Shown piece by piece: positions 1 to 7,914 of a DNA stretch of 64,000 nucleotides. The DNA is taken from the NCBI RefSeq assembly GCF_021044685.1, contig NZ_CP088014.1, forward strand, positions 1,240,001-1,304,000, written 5' to 3'. The DNA comes from Bradyrhizobium daqingense. GTDB lineage: Bacteria > Pseudomonadota > Alphaproteobacteria > Rhizobiales > Xanthobacteraceae. The position numbers were made by a program, and so were the translations under genes. Each line of letters opens with the position of its first letter. The stretch's first letter is position 1. Under the pieces are notes generated by a model, which saw nothing but the letters and a program-made list of their open reading frames with translations, did not search any database and was not told the origin of the DNA.

Positions 1-1181
1 TGACGGTGCTGGATCACGTCGCGGAAATAGGCGCCGGGCTTCACCACTTCGCTCGACAGGGCGTACATCTCGATGTAGCGCCGGTTGCAGACGATCATCC
101 GCTCGTCCTGATCGAACATCAGGAGGCCCTGCGTCATGGTGTTCATCGCAGTATCGAGCCGCTGCTTCTCCAGCGACAGCCGATGCGTCATCTGACGGAA
201 GATCAGATAGAGCGTGAGCACCAGCAGGCCGATCGACAGCACGGCAACGGTGACGAAGAATTTGGTCTGGGTGCGCCATGTGGCCAGCGTCGCATCGAGT
301 GATTTGGTCGCGACGATCACCAGCGGCTCGCCGGTGAGGAGGCGCGAGGCGACGATGCGGTCCTTGCCGTCGATCGGGCTTGCGAGCTGCGTCGTGACGA
401 AGGTGCGCTCGAACACCGCCCTCTGCTCCGGCGTGCCCTTGCGGTAGTTCTGCCCGATCATCGCCTCGACATGCGGAACGCGCGCGAGCAGCTGACCGTT
501 CTGGTGGTGCATCGCGATCGAGGATTCCTCGCCGAGCCCGGTCGAGGCGAAGAAGGATTCGAGCTGCCCCGGTGCGATCGCGCGCGAGACAATTCCAAGG
601 AATTCACCATGCGGGCCGGAGACGCGCCGCGCGAACACGATGGCCGGTCCGTTGCCGAACCGGCCCTGGACCACCTCGATCTCTTCCTGCGCGGCCGGAT
701 CGTTCTTGAGGCGATTGAAATAGCCACGGTCGGCGATCGAAACGTCGGCGACCGGCCAGCGCCGTGACGAATTGATCAGGATGCCGTTCGAATCGAACAC
801 GTTGGCGCCGGCGACGTCGGACCAGCCGCTGGCCTTTGCGCGCAGCACCTCGTGCATGGCGAGCGTGCCCATCTCGCTGCGGAAGATTTCGGCGGATTCG
901 ATGCCATGGCTTTCGAGCTCGGCGATGATGCTCTTCTGCAGCACCGCAAAGTCCTCGAACTCGCGGTCGAAATGCCGGGCCAGCAGCCGGACGGAGTTTT
1001 CCAGACTGTCGCGGCCGCTCTCGATCGCATTCTGCCGGAAGCGGTCGACGGTGAGCGCGGTGGCGATGGCGGTCGCGGCCATCAGCACAAAGCCGCCGAC
1101 GATCAGCCATGTCAGCGGCGCACCGCGCCAGCGGCGTAGCAACGCGCGCATCCGCGCGGTCCATCGTATCGATGTGCCCAT
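1..1181 (-). CDS. Membrane sensor with periplasmic Cache/PDC-like domain and PAS domain (5' part, runs off the window)
   Basis: The gene reads in from position 1181 on the minus strand and is still open at base 1, so only about 393 residues are visible. A short cytoplasmic start is followed by a membrane segment (about residues 24-43, LIVGGFVLMAATAIATAL), then a roughly 250-residue extracytoplasmic region of the Cache/PDC kind, a second membrane segment (about 310-330), and the start of a PAS domain with the motif TMTQGLLMFDQDERMIVCNR. In Bradyrhizobium this layout usually continues into GGDEF-EAL or histidine kinase domains, but the output domain lies outside the window and cannot be named. 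The start ATG at 1181 follows a GGGAGGG ribosome-binding site. The next gene is divergent. Confidence 0.85.
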   Translation of the reverse strand, partial: MGTSIRWTARMRALLRRWRGAPLTWLIVGGFVLMAATAIATALTVDRFRQNAIESGRDSLENSVRLLARHFDREFEDFAVLQKSIIAELESHGIESAEIFRSEMGTLAMHEVLRAKASGWSDVAGANVFDSNGILINSSRRWPVADVSIADRGYFNRLKNDPAAQEEIEVVQGRFGNGPAIVFARRVSGPHGEFLGIVSRAIAPGQLESFFASTGLGEESSIAMHHQNGQLLARVPHVEAMIGQNYRKGTPEQRAVFERTFVTTQLASPIDGKDRIVASRLLTGEPLVIVATKSLDATLATWRTQTKFFVTVAVLSIGLLVLTLYLIFRQMTHRLSLEKQRLDTAMNTMTQGLLMFDQDERMIVCNRRYIEMYALSSEVVKPGAYFRDVIQHR

Positions 1182-1453
1182 CCCAGCCCTCCCGTTGGAC
1201 GCAAGATGCAGCAAAACCGACAAGACGCCGTTACCAGCGAAGGTTAGGAGAATATGAATCGGAGCGAAATCAGAGGGTTGTTCCCTGGCGTCACCGGCGG
1301 ATCTGCCGGTCCGGCGAGGCCTTTCACGGCGATATTCTTGGGGGGCTTGTCCGGCCGTATCAGTCCAACGATCGTCTTGCTGCCGCAGCCAAATCGGCGC
1401 AATTTGCGCATCCGGCTGATTTGCGACCCAAGGTTCTGATTAAGGTTCTTCCG

Positions 1454-2509
1454 ATGATGACCGCGTCCAAGGCCTTCATTGCACTCTGTCTGCTCGCGGT
1501 GATCGGCACCGTGCTGGTGATCGGCCCCACCGAGCTGCGCCGCCTGCTGCCGTCGGGGGCGAAGACTGAGGTCGCCATCGCGGCCAAGCCGGAGGCCAAG
1601 GCCGAAGCCAAGGCCGAGCCCAAAGCGGAAGCGAAGGTCGAAACCAGGTCGGAACCCAAACCGGAACAGCAGAAGCTTGTTTCTAACGCGCCGCCGTCAC
1701 CAGCCGCGTCGCCGTCACCTGCGCCCCAGCCGAAGGCCGACGCGCTGGCCGAGACGCAGAAGCAGGTCGCGGCGCTGGCCGATATCGCGCCGGTCAAGCC
1801 AGCGCCGCCTGTGGCCGATGCCGGCCCCCGTTTCGACGTCGCGCGCATCGACGATCATGGCGAGGCGGCGGTGATCGCCGGGCGGGCCGCCCCGGGTTCG
1901 AAGGTCGAGTTGCTGCGCGACGGCAAGCCGCTCGACTCGGTCGTGGCCGATGCATCCGGTCAGTTCGTGATGACCCCGCCGCAGCTTCCGGCCGGCTCCT
2001 ATGAGCTGACCCTGCGGGCGAGGTCGGCCGACGGGACGGTCACGCAATCCAGCCGCTCCATGCCTGTGACCATCGCCGAGGTCGCACCGCCGCCGGCACG
2101 CCCGGCACCGGCCGTGCGTCAGGAAGCGAAACAGGCAGAGACGCCCGGCGACAAGTCGGATGTCGTAGCGTCCTTGCCCTCGGCGTCGCCGCGCCTGGCC
2201 TCGGTACCCGACAACCCTGCGGCTCGGCCCAGATTGACCGGCGCGCCAAAGCCGAGGTCCATGGCGCGGACACCGGCCCACACGACCCTTGCATCGGCCT
2301 CGCCGGCGGAGGCGCTCAGCGGTGCACCCGCGGAAGCCGGTGGCAGCCGTGTGATCTCCCGCGGCGACAGCCTGTGGGCGCTCAGCCGGCTCGCCTATGG
2401 CGACGGCGCCCGCTACGCCGTGATCTTCAACGCCAACCGCGGCAAGATCCAGAACCCCAATTTGATCTATCCCGGCCAGACCTTCGTCGTGCCGCAAAAG
2501 GCGCAGTGA
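1454..2509 (+). CDS. LysM domain protein with membrane anchor and Lys/Glu/Ala-rich stalk
   Basis: The protein has 351 residues. It starts with a hydrophobic segment (about residues 5-22) that should anchor it in the inner membrane or act as an uncleaved signal. A low-complexity KAEAKAEPKAEAK stalk and proline-rich linkers surround a central Ig-like segment (GEAAVIAGRAAPGSKVELL). The C-terminus is one LysM module (about residues 300-350), with the typical GDSLWALSRLAYGDG opening and the NPNLIYPGQTFVVPQ ending, which in this family binds the peptidoglycan glycan chain. The likely role is tethering or organising something at the cell wall; no catalytic domain is visible. The frame is open upstream, but ATG 1454 (or 1457) starts exactly at the hydrophobic segment and is the best start. 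Confidence 0.85.
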   Translation: MMTASKAFIALCLLAVIGTVLVIGPTELRRLLPSGAKTEVAIAAKPEAKAEAKAEPKAEAKVETRSEPKPEQQKLVSNAPPSPAASPSPAPQPKADALAETQKQVAALADIAPVKPAPPVADAGPRFDVARIDDHGEAAVIAGRAAPGSKVELLRDGKPLDSVVADASGQFVMTPPQLPAGSYELTLRARSADGTVTQSSRSMPVTIAEVAPPPARPAPAVRQEAKQAETPGDKSDVVASLPSASPRLASVPDNPAARPRLTGAPKPRSMARTPAHTTLASASPAEALSGAPAEAGGSRVISRGDSLWALSRLAYGDGARYAVIFNANRGKIQNPNLIYPGQTFVVPQKAQ

Positions 2510-2591
2510 GGACCGAAAGCAGCGAGGCAACATCGCCCGCGACGCTTTGCCCTGTGTCGCCATGGAACATTCGGTTCCTGAGCGCGTCGTC

Positions 2592-3950
2592 ATGATGCGG
2601 CGCAGTGCGCGCTTGGCGCTGGGAGGAGCCGAGGTGTTCAGGTCAGCTTTGGTGTCGGGACGCATGGGACTGGCGCTGACCGGCGCTGCCCTCCTGTTTG
2701 TGGCAATGCTGCTGCCGAATAAAGCCGAAGCTCAGTTCGGAATCCGCGGCGGCCCCGTCGGGGTCGCGCGTTTTGCCGTTGGTCACGTGCTCGGCATGGC
2801 GCGCTTGCGTCATTCCCGCATGGCGGTGCGCGGAAGTCGCTACCGCTCCGCAGCGCTGAGGTCGCAGGATCCTCGCGGTGCCGAGCGCGGCCAGCCGGCC
2901 AACCCTTATGTCATGCGTGCCGCGCTCACGGCGCAGGCTGCGCTATCGGGCTGGCAGGGCGGAAGGCGTCCGCAGGGCTGGTGGCGCCATCCCGACGGCA
3001 GCTATGGCTGGGTCGGCCCGGTGTTCTGGCCGTTCGCGCATGACGATCTCACAACCGCAGTCATCTTGGGCGATACCACCAGCTTCTCGCTGTATGGCTA
3101 TGGCGACATCTATGCCGCGATCTTCGCGCCTTACGCCGCCACCGAGCTTGCCGCTTACACCGCCCCGCAAGGCCGGCGCGCGCGGAAAATCCCGTCTGCC
3201 GAGGCTCTCTGCGACGCCAGCGACACCGGCGGCTTGCCCGTCGAACGCATCGCCGGCACCGTGCAGCCGAACGAATTGCAGCGCACCGCGCTCGACGAGC
3301 TCGCATCGGCTTGGAGTGCTGCGCGCGATACCATCCGCGCAGCCTGTCCGGAGCAGGCTCCGGCCACCGCTTCCGAGCGTCTCGGCCTGATGCGCGAGCG
3401 GCTCGAGGCCATGATCAAGGCAACGGACGCGGTCGCGGCGCCGCTTGCGAAATTCGTCGGTCTCCTCACCGATGACCAGAAGGCCAGGCTCGATGCGCTC
3501 GCCAATGAGCGTCGCGCCGCGCTTGCCGCGGTCCAGCGCAAGGATGCGCAGAAGGACATGCAGGCGGCCGCCGCTGCCTGCGCGCCGGACTATGATCCTC
3601 GTTACGACGAAAAGGCGCAGCGCCAATACGAGCAGCTCGTGCAGCAGCAATGGCCCGCCGACATCGCCTCCACGCTCAAGCTCGACGAGGTCGCCCGCGC
3701 CCGTCTCGACGTGCTCCAGGACACCACGCTGCGTACCTTGGAGACGCTGAGCGCCTGTCCCGCGAAGACGGCGGAGACACCGCAGGCCCGCCTTGCTTCC
3801 GTGAAGACACGGCTGGAGGCGATGCTGCAGGCAGTCGGCGGCATCAGCGATGCGCTCGACGATTTCCAGGCCGATCTGAGCGACGAGCAGAAGGCCGGCT
3901 TCGAAGCGATCGGGCCGAAGCGCGGCGCGTCAGCGGCCGCGCGATCGTGA
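2592..3950 (+). CDS. Exported LTXXQ-motif (Spy/CpxP-like) protein
   Basis: From ATG 2592 the protein has 452 residues; an upstream in-frame ATG at 2547 is possible. A signal peptide runs through MGLALTGAALLFVAMLL to about NKAEAQ, so the mature protein is periplasmic. The N-terminal third contains a Gly/Tyr/Trp-rich block (GWWRHPDGSYGWVGP) and the rest is helical, with two LTXXQ-type motifs (LTDDQKARLDAL and LSDEQKAGFEAIG). In this family the motif belongs to periplasmic stress chaperones related to Spy and CpxP, although long rhizobial members are uncharacterised. Several cysteines are spaced along the helical part. It follows the LysM gene on the same strand, 82 bases away, and may be cotranscribed. 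Confidence 0.75.
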   Translation: MMRRSARLALGGAEVFRSALVSGRMGLALTGAALLFVAMLLPNKAEAQFGIRGGPVGVARFAVGHVLGMARLRHSRMAVRGSRYRSAALRSQDPRGAERGQPANPYVMRAALTAQAALSGWQGGRRPQGWWRHPDGSYGWVGPVFWPFAHDDLTTAVILGDTTSFSLYGYGDIYAAIFAPYAATELAAYTAPQGRRARKIPSAEALCDASDTGGLPVERIAGTVQPNELQRTALDELASAWSAARDTIRAACPEQAPATASERLGLMRERLEAMIKATDAVAAPLAKFVGLLTDDQKARLDALANERRAALAAVQRKDAQKDMQAAAAACAPDYDPRYDEKAQRQYEQLVQQQWPADIASTLKLDEVARARLDVLQDTTLRTLETLSACPAKTAETPQARLASVKTRLEAMLQAVGGISDALDDFQADLSDEQKAGFEAIGPKRGASAAARS

Positions 3951-3974
3951 AGATCGGTCTGCGTGTGTCAAGCT

Positions 3975-5243
3975 CTACTCCGCCGCCAAGATCGTGCCCT
4001 CGACCTCACCAAACCCCACGCGATAGCCGTTGCCCTGGCACCAGCCGCGCATGACGAGGCTGTCGCCGTCATCGAGGAACGAGCGCTTGGCGCCACCGGG
4101 CAGCTCGACCGGCTCGGTGCCGTTCCAGCTGATCTCCAGAAGACTGCCGCGCTGCTCCTTCTCGGGCCCCGAGATGGTGCCGCTGCCCAGGAGGTCGCCG
4201 ACATTCATGGCGCAGCCTGAGGAGGCGTGGTGCATCAGCTGCTGCACCGAGGACCAGTACATGTATTTGAAATTGGTGCGGCTGATGCTCGCCGGCGCAT
4301 TTGTGCCCGCGGCGCGCAAGGAGACGTCGAGCGCGATGTCGTAGTTCTGTGGCTTCGTCTGCCTGAGATAATCGAGCGGCGCCGGCTCCTGCTCAGGCCC
4401 TTTCAGCCGGAACGGCTCCAGCGCCTCGCGCGTCACCACCCAGGGGCTGATCGAGGTCGCGAACGCTTTCGCAAGGAACGGCCCGAGCGGCACATATTCC
4501 CATTGCTGGATGTCGCGCGCGCTCCAGTCGTTGAGCAGCACGAAGCCGAAGATCATCTCCTCGGCCTGTTGCTCGCTCAGCATGCCGCCCATCGGCGAAG
4601 GCTGGCCGATCACGACACCCATCTCCAGCTCGAAGTCGAGCCGCTTGCACGGTGCAAAGCTCGGCAGCTCCACGTTCGGCGGCTTCAGCTGGCCGCGCGG
4701 CCGTTTCACCTTGGTGCCGGAGACCACGACGGTGGAGGCGCGGCCGTTATAGGCGATCGGCATGTGCAGCCAATTCGGCTGCAGCGCGTTGTCCTTGCCG
4801 CGGAACATCACGCCGACATTGGTGGCGTGCTCCTTCGACGAATAGAAGTCGGTATAGCCGGAGACAGTGAACGGCAGGTGCAATCTGGCATCGCGCATCG
4901 GGACGAGCGCGCGCGAACGCAACTGTTGATTGTCGCGAAGCTCCGGATTGTCGTGTCGCAAGAGTTCGCTGATGCGCGCGCGGGTTTTGGACCAGACCTT
5001 TGGACCCAGATGCATCAGGGCGTTCAGCCCTCCAGCAAAGGTGCCGGGATCGCCGGCACTGATCAGGCCATCTTGCTCGATCTCCCAAAGGTCGAGCACG
5101 TAGTCGCCAATCGCGACGCCGAGACGCGGAGCGCGCCCATCCGCGGTCGAGAACACGCCATAAGGCAGGTTCTGGATCGGGAAATCGGAGGCGGGATCGA
5201 CCTCGATGAAGGAGCGGAGGCTGGGGTCGTTGGGGTGGGGCAC
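3975..5243 (-). CDS. fahA: Fumarylacetoacetase
   Basis: The 422-residue protein is full length for the eukaryote-like fumarylacetoacetate hydrolases. It cleaves fumarylacetoacetate to fumarate and acetoacetate, the last step of tyrosine/homogentisate breakdown. Family motifs are present: YTDFYSSKEHATNVG (metal-binding Asp and catalytic His), the ELEMGVVIG glutamates, and LNDWSARDIQQWEYVPLGPF. It is the last gene of the minus-strand operon, separated from hmgA by 108 bases that hold a palindromic repeat. No maleylacetoacetate isomerase gene is seen in the window, so the intermediate isomerisation must be supplied from elsewhere. Confidence 0.97.
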   Translation of the reverse strand: MPHPNDPSLRSFIEVDPASDFPIQNLPYGVFSTADGRAPRLGVAIGDYVLDLWEIEQDGLISAGDPGTFAGGLNALMHLGPKVWSKTRARISELLRHDNPELRDNQQLRSRALVPMRDARLHLPFTVSGYTDFYSSKEHATNVGVMFRGKDNALQPNWLHMPIAYNGRASTVVVSGTKVKRPRGQLKPPNVELPSFAPCKRLDFELEMGVVIGQPSPMGGMLSEQQAEEMIFGFVLLNDWSARDIQQWEYVPLGPFLAKAFATSISPWVVTREALEPFRLKGPEQEPAPLDYLRQTKPQNYDIALDVSLRAAGTNAPASISRTNFKYMYWSSVQQLMHHASSGCAMNVGDLLGSGTISGPEKEQRGSLLEISWNGTEPVELPGGAKRSFLDDGDSLVMRGWCQGNGYRVGFGEVEGTILAAE

Positions 5244-5265
5244 GCGGATTCTCCAATCAAAAATT

Positions 5266-5339
5266 CGTCATGCCCGGGCTCGACCCGGGCATCCATCATC
5301 TCGAGAAGGATGGATCGCGGGTCAAGCCCGGCGATGACG
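5266..5339. repeat. Palindromic intergenic repeat between hmgA and fahA
   Basis: The element starts CGTCATGCCCGGGCT and ends AAGCCCGGCGATGACG, with an internal hairpin CCATC..GATGG. Similar GTCAT/CCCGGG ends occur at 10189-10226 and 42926-43010, so this is a family of short dispersed palindromic elements as commonly seen in Bradyrhizobium. It lies inside the operon, where the folded RNA could stabilise the upstream hmgA message or attenuate fahA. Confidence 0.75.
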
Positions 5340-5351
5340 AGCAATAGTGAC

Positions 5352-6698
5352 TTACGGCCGGCTCGGATCGAACCGCTTCTCCAGCCCCTTCCAGCAATCG
5401 GCGTAATCGTCCTGCAGCGTCGCGGCATTCGCCGCATGCGCGGTGACGCGTTGCGGGTAGCGCGTCTCGAACATGAAGGCCATGGTGCCGGTCAGCTTCA
5501 CCGGCTTCAATTCGCCATGGCTCGCATGCTCGAACGCGTCGCGATCGGGTCCGTGCGGCAGCATGCAATTGTGCAAGGAGATGCCGCCGGGGACGAAGCC
5601 TTGCGGCTTGGCGTCATAGACTCCGTAGATCAGGCCCATGAACTCGCTCATGATGTTCATGTGATACCAGGGCGGACGGAAGGTGTTGTCGGCGACCATC
5701 CAGCGCTCGGGGAAAATGACGAAGTCGATATTCGCTGTGCCCGCGGTCTCGGACGGCGAGGTCAGCACCGTGAAGATCGAGGGATCGGGGTGGTCGAAGC
5801 CGATCGCCCCGACGGGAGAGAAGGTGCGCAGATCGTATTTGTACGGCGCGTAATTGCCGTGCCATGCGACGACGTCGATCGGCGAATGGGCGAGCTGCGT
5901 CTTGAACAGCGAGCCACCCCACTTCACGTAGAGCTCGGTCGGCGTGTCCTTGTCCTCGTAGTTCGCGACCGGCGTCAGGAAGTCGCGCGCATTGGCGAGG
6001 CAATTGGCGCCGATCGGCCCGCGCTCCGGCAGGGTGAAGGCGCCGCCGTAATTCTCGCAGAGATAGCCGCGCGCCGGCCCGTTCGGGATCTCGACGCGGA
6101 ACTTGACGCCGCGCGGGATCACCACGATCTCGCCGGGCTCGGCATCGATGCGGCCGAACTCGGTGGCGAGGCGCAAGCTTCCCTGCTGCAGCACGAACAT
6201 CAGCTCGCCGTCGGCATTGTAGAAATGCTGGTCCACCATCGACTTGGTGATGAGGTAGACATGCGCGGCCATGCCGGCCTGCGTGTTGACGTCGCCGGCG
6301 GTCGTCATGGTCTGCACGCCCTGGACGAAGGTGACCTCGTCCTTCGGGAGCGGCGTCGGATCCCAGCGCAGCTGCGCGATCGGCAGGTCATATTCATGAC
6401 ACGGTGCCGAGCGCCACAGGCCGGCATCGACCTTCTCGAAGCGGCCGGAATGCTTCACCGAGGGGCGGATGCGGTAAAGCCAGGAGCGTTCGTTGGTGCC
6501 GCGCGGCGCTGTGAAGGGCGAGCCGGAGAGCTGCTCGGCATAGAGGCCGTAGGCACAACGCTGCGGCGAATTGCGCCCGATCGGCAGCGCGCCGGGCAGC
6601 GCCTCGGTCTCGAAACTGTTGCCGAAGCCGGACATGTAGCCCGGTGTCACCTGCGCGGAACTGCGAACGATCTGATCAGGCGAGGTGTTGATGTTCAT
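5352..6698 (-). CDS. hmgA: Homogentisate 1,2-dioxygenase
   Basis: The 448-residue enzyme opens the ring of homogentisate with O2 to give 4-maleylacetoacetate. The iron ligands sit in [15 protein letters not shown] (His and Glu) and in [16 protein letters not shown] (His). The opening [19 protein letters not shown] is typical. The start at 6698 begins MNINTSPDQ, is preceded by AAGGAGGAGG, and lies two bases after the stop of the upstream metallo-beta-lactamase-fold gene, so translation is probably coupled. An in-frame extension to 6728 lies inside that gene and is unlikely. Confidence 0.97.
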   Translation of the reverse strand: MNINTSPDQIVRSSAQVTPGYMSGFGNSFETEALPGALPIGRNSPQRCAYGLYAEQLSGSPFTAPRGTNERSWLYRIRPSVKHSGRFEKVDAGLWRSAPCHEYDLPIAQLRWDPTPLPKDEVTFVQGVQTMTTAGDVNTQAGMAAHVYLITKSMVDQHFYNADGELMFVLQQGSLRLATEFGRIDAEPGEIVVIPRGVKFRVEIPNGPARGYLCENYGGAFTLPERGPIGANCLANARDFLTPVANYEDKDTPTELYVKWGGSLFKTQLAHSPIDVVAWHGNYAPYKYDLRTFSPVGAIGFDHPDPSIFTVLTSPSETAGTANIDFVIFPERWMVADNTFRPPWYHMNIMSEFMGLIYGVYDAKPQGFVPGGISLHNCMLPHGPDRDAFEHASHGELKPVKLTGTMAFMFETRYPQRVTAHAANAATLQDDYADCWKGLEKRFDPSRP

Positions 6699-6700
6699 GA

Positions 6701-7657
6701 CTATCCTCCTCCTTGCAAGGCGGCCCACATTTCCTGGTCGCGCTTGTCGGTCCAGATCACGGGATCGTCGATCCCCGACGCTTCGTCATAGGCGCGCGAC
6801 ACGTTGAACGGCAGGCAGTGCTCGTAGATGGCGAAGCTGTGGAATTTCGGGTCCATGACCTCGCGGGTCGCGGCCATGGATTCCTTCAGCGTGCGCCCCT
6901 TGGCGACCGAGATTTCCGCGGCGCCATAGAGCGAGGTAACGAAATCACGCGTCATCGCGATGGCTTCGCGCACCGTCGCGGTGCCCTTGAGCGCATCGCC
7001 GCGGCCCGGTGCGATCGCCTTCGGATTGAAGTTGCGGATCTCGTTCAGCGTCATCGGCCATTCGCGCAAATGCGCATCGCCGCAATAGCAGGCCGAGTGA
7101 TATTCGATGAGATCACCGGAGAACATCACCTCCGCGTCCGGGACCCAGGCGACGATGTCACCGGAGGTGTGGCCGGCGCCGAGCTGCATCAACCGCACCT
7201 CGCGTTTTCCCAGATAGATCGACATCTCGCCTTCAAAGGTCAGCGTCGGCCAGGTCAGGCCGGGGATGCTCTGCGCGTCCTGGAACAGGCGCGGGAAGCG
7301 GCCGTATTCGGAATCCCAATCCTGTTTGCCGCGCTCCTCGATCAAGCGATAGGTTTCCTGCGAGGCGACGATGCCCTGCGCCCTGTAGGCGGAGGCGCCA
7401 AGCACGCGCACGGCGTGATAATGCGACAACACGACATATTTGATCGGCTTGTCGGTGACGGTGCGCACGCGCTCGATCACCTTGGTCGCCATCGCGGGCG
7501 TCGCCTGCGCGTCGAACACGAGGCAGCCATCGTCGCCGACGATCACGGCCGTGTTCGGATCGCCCTCGGCGGTGAAGGCATAGAGATCGGTGCCGATCTC
7601 GGAGAAGGTGATCTTCTTCTCGGAGAGATCGCCGGTGGATGCGAAGTTCTTCGCCAT
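6701..7657 (-). CDS. Metallo-beta-lactamase-fold protein with incomplete zinc site, in the homogentisate operon
   Basis: The 318-residue protein has the MBL fold order: an N-terminal [13 protein letters not shown] strand, the metal loop [14 protein letters not shown], then [27 protein letters not shown] and IAPGRGDAL. The usual HxHxDH motif reads HYHAVRV, so only the first two histidines remain, and the late PGHG histidine is arginine. The His of GHTSGD and the Asp of FSGD are kept. A single-metal or altered site is therefore likely. It is tightly packed between the small DUF2783 gene (24 bases) and hmgA (2 bases), so it should act in the same aromatic pathway, perhaps on an ester, thioester or lactone. 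Its substrate is unknown. ATG 7657 follows GGACGAATTG; an in-frame TTG lies just upstream. Confidence 0.85.
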   Translation of the reverse strand: MAKNFASTGDLSEKKITFSEIGTDLYAFTAEGDPNTAVIVGDDGCLVFDAQATPAMATKVIERVRTVTDKPIKYVVLSHYHAVRVLGASAYRAQGIVASQETYRLIEERGKQDWDSEYGRFPRLFQDAQSIPGLTWPTLTFEGEMSIYLGKREVRLMQLGAGHTSGDIVAWVPDAEVMFSGDLIEYHSACYCGDAHLREWPMTLNEIRNFNPKAIAPGRGDALKGTATVREAIAMTRDFVTSLYGAAEISVAKGRTLKESMAATREVMDPKFHSFAIYEHCLPFNVSRAYDEASGIDDPVIWTDKRDQEMWAALQGGG

Positions 7658-7681
7658 CAATTCGTCCTTTGAGTCACAGGG

Positions 7682-7906
7682 CTATTGTTGTTGCTGTTGC
7701 TGCTGCTGGCCGTCGACCATGCGGCGCTTGGCGAGCCCGATCGCCTCGCGCAGCACGTCGATGTCGCCGATATGATTGGCGAGGATCAGCACCAGCGCTG
7801 CGTCGAAATCGGCACTCTGCTCCTCGGTGAGGCCGCGATGGGCCTCGACGATGGCGCGGAAGGCGTCGTCAGGGCGCGAGAAGTTCGAGCTGGTGGAGAG
7901 CGGCAT
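7682..7906 (-). CDS. DUF2783 small protein with a C-terminal polyglutamine tail (MhaB-like coupling protein candidate)
   Basis: From ATG 7906 the product has 74 residues, MPLSTSSNFSRPDDAF onward, matching the small acidic DUF2783 family from memory. The last eight residues are all glutamine, encoded by mixed CAG/CAA codons. It starts 8 bases after the stop of the FAD monooxygenase, so the two are translated together. In Pseudomonas putida U a similar pair, MhaA flavoprotein and a very small MhaB, forms 3-hydroxyphenylacetate 6-hydroxylase feeding homogentisate. The parallel is by context and size. A longer frame extends upstream into the monooxygenase and is not used. Confidence 0.75.
   Translation of the reverse strand: MPLSTSSNFSRPDDAFRAIVEAHRGLTEEQSADFDAALVLILANHIGDIDVLREAIGLAKRRMVDGQQQQQQQQ
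7684..7708 (-). repeat. CAG/CAA triplet repeat coding polyglutamine
   Basis: Eight consecutive glutamine codons, read on the minus strand as CAG CAG CAG CAA CAG CAA CAA CAA or similar, close the DUF2783 gene. Triplet tracts like this can change length by slippage without breaking the frame. Confidence 0.85.
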
Positions 7907-7914
7907 GCCAGACC

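Noticed and set aside
4227..6791. An 854-codon open frame antisense to fahA and hmgA
   Set aside because: Both minus-strand genes have full family motifs; the plus-strand frame has Arg/His/Gly-rich shadow composition and no motif.
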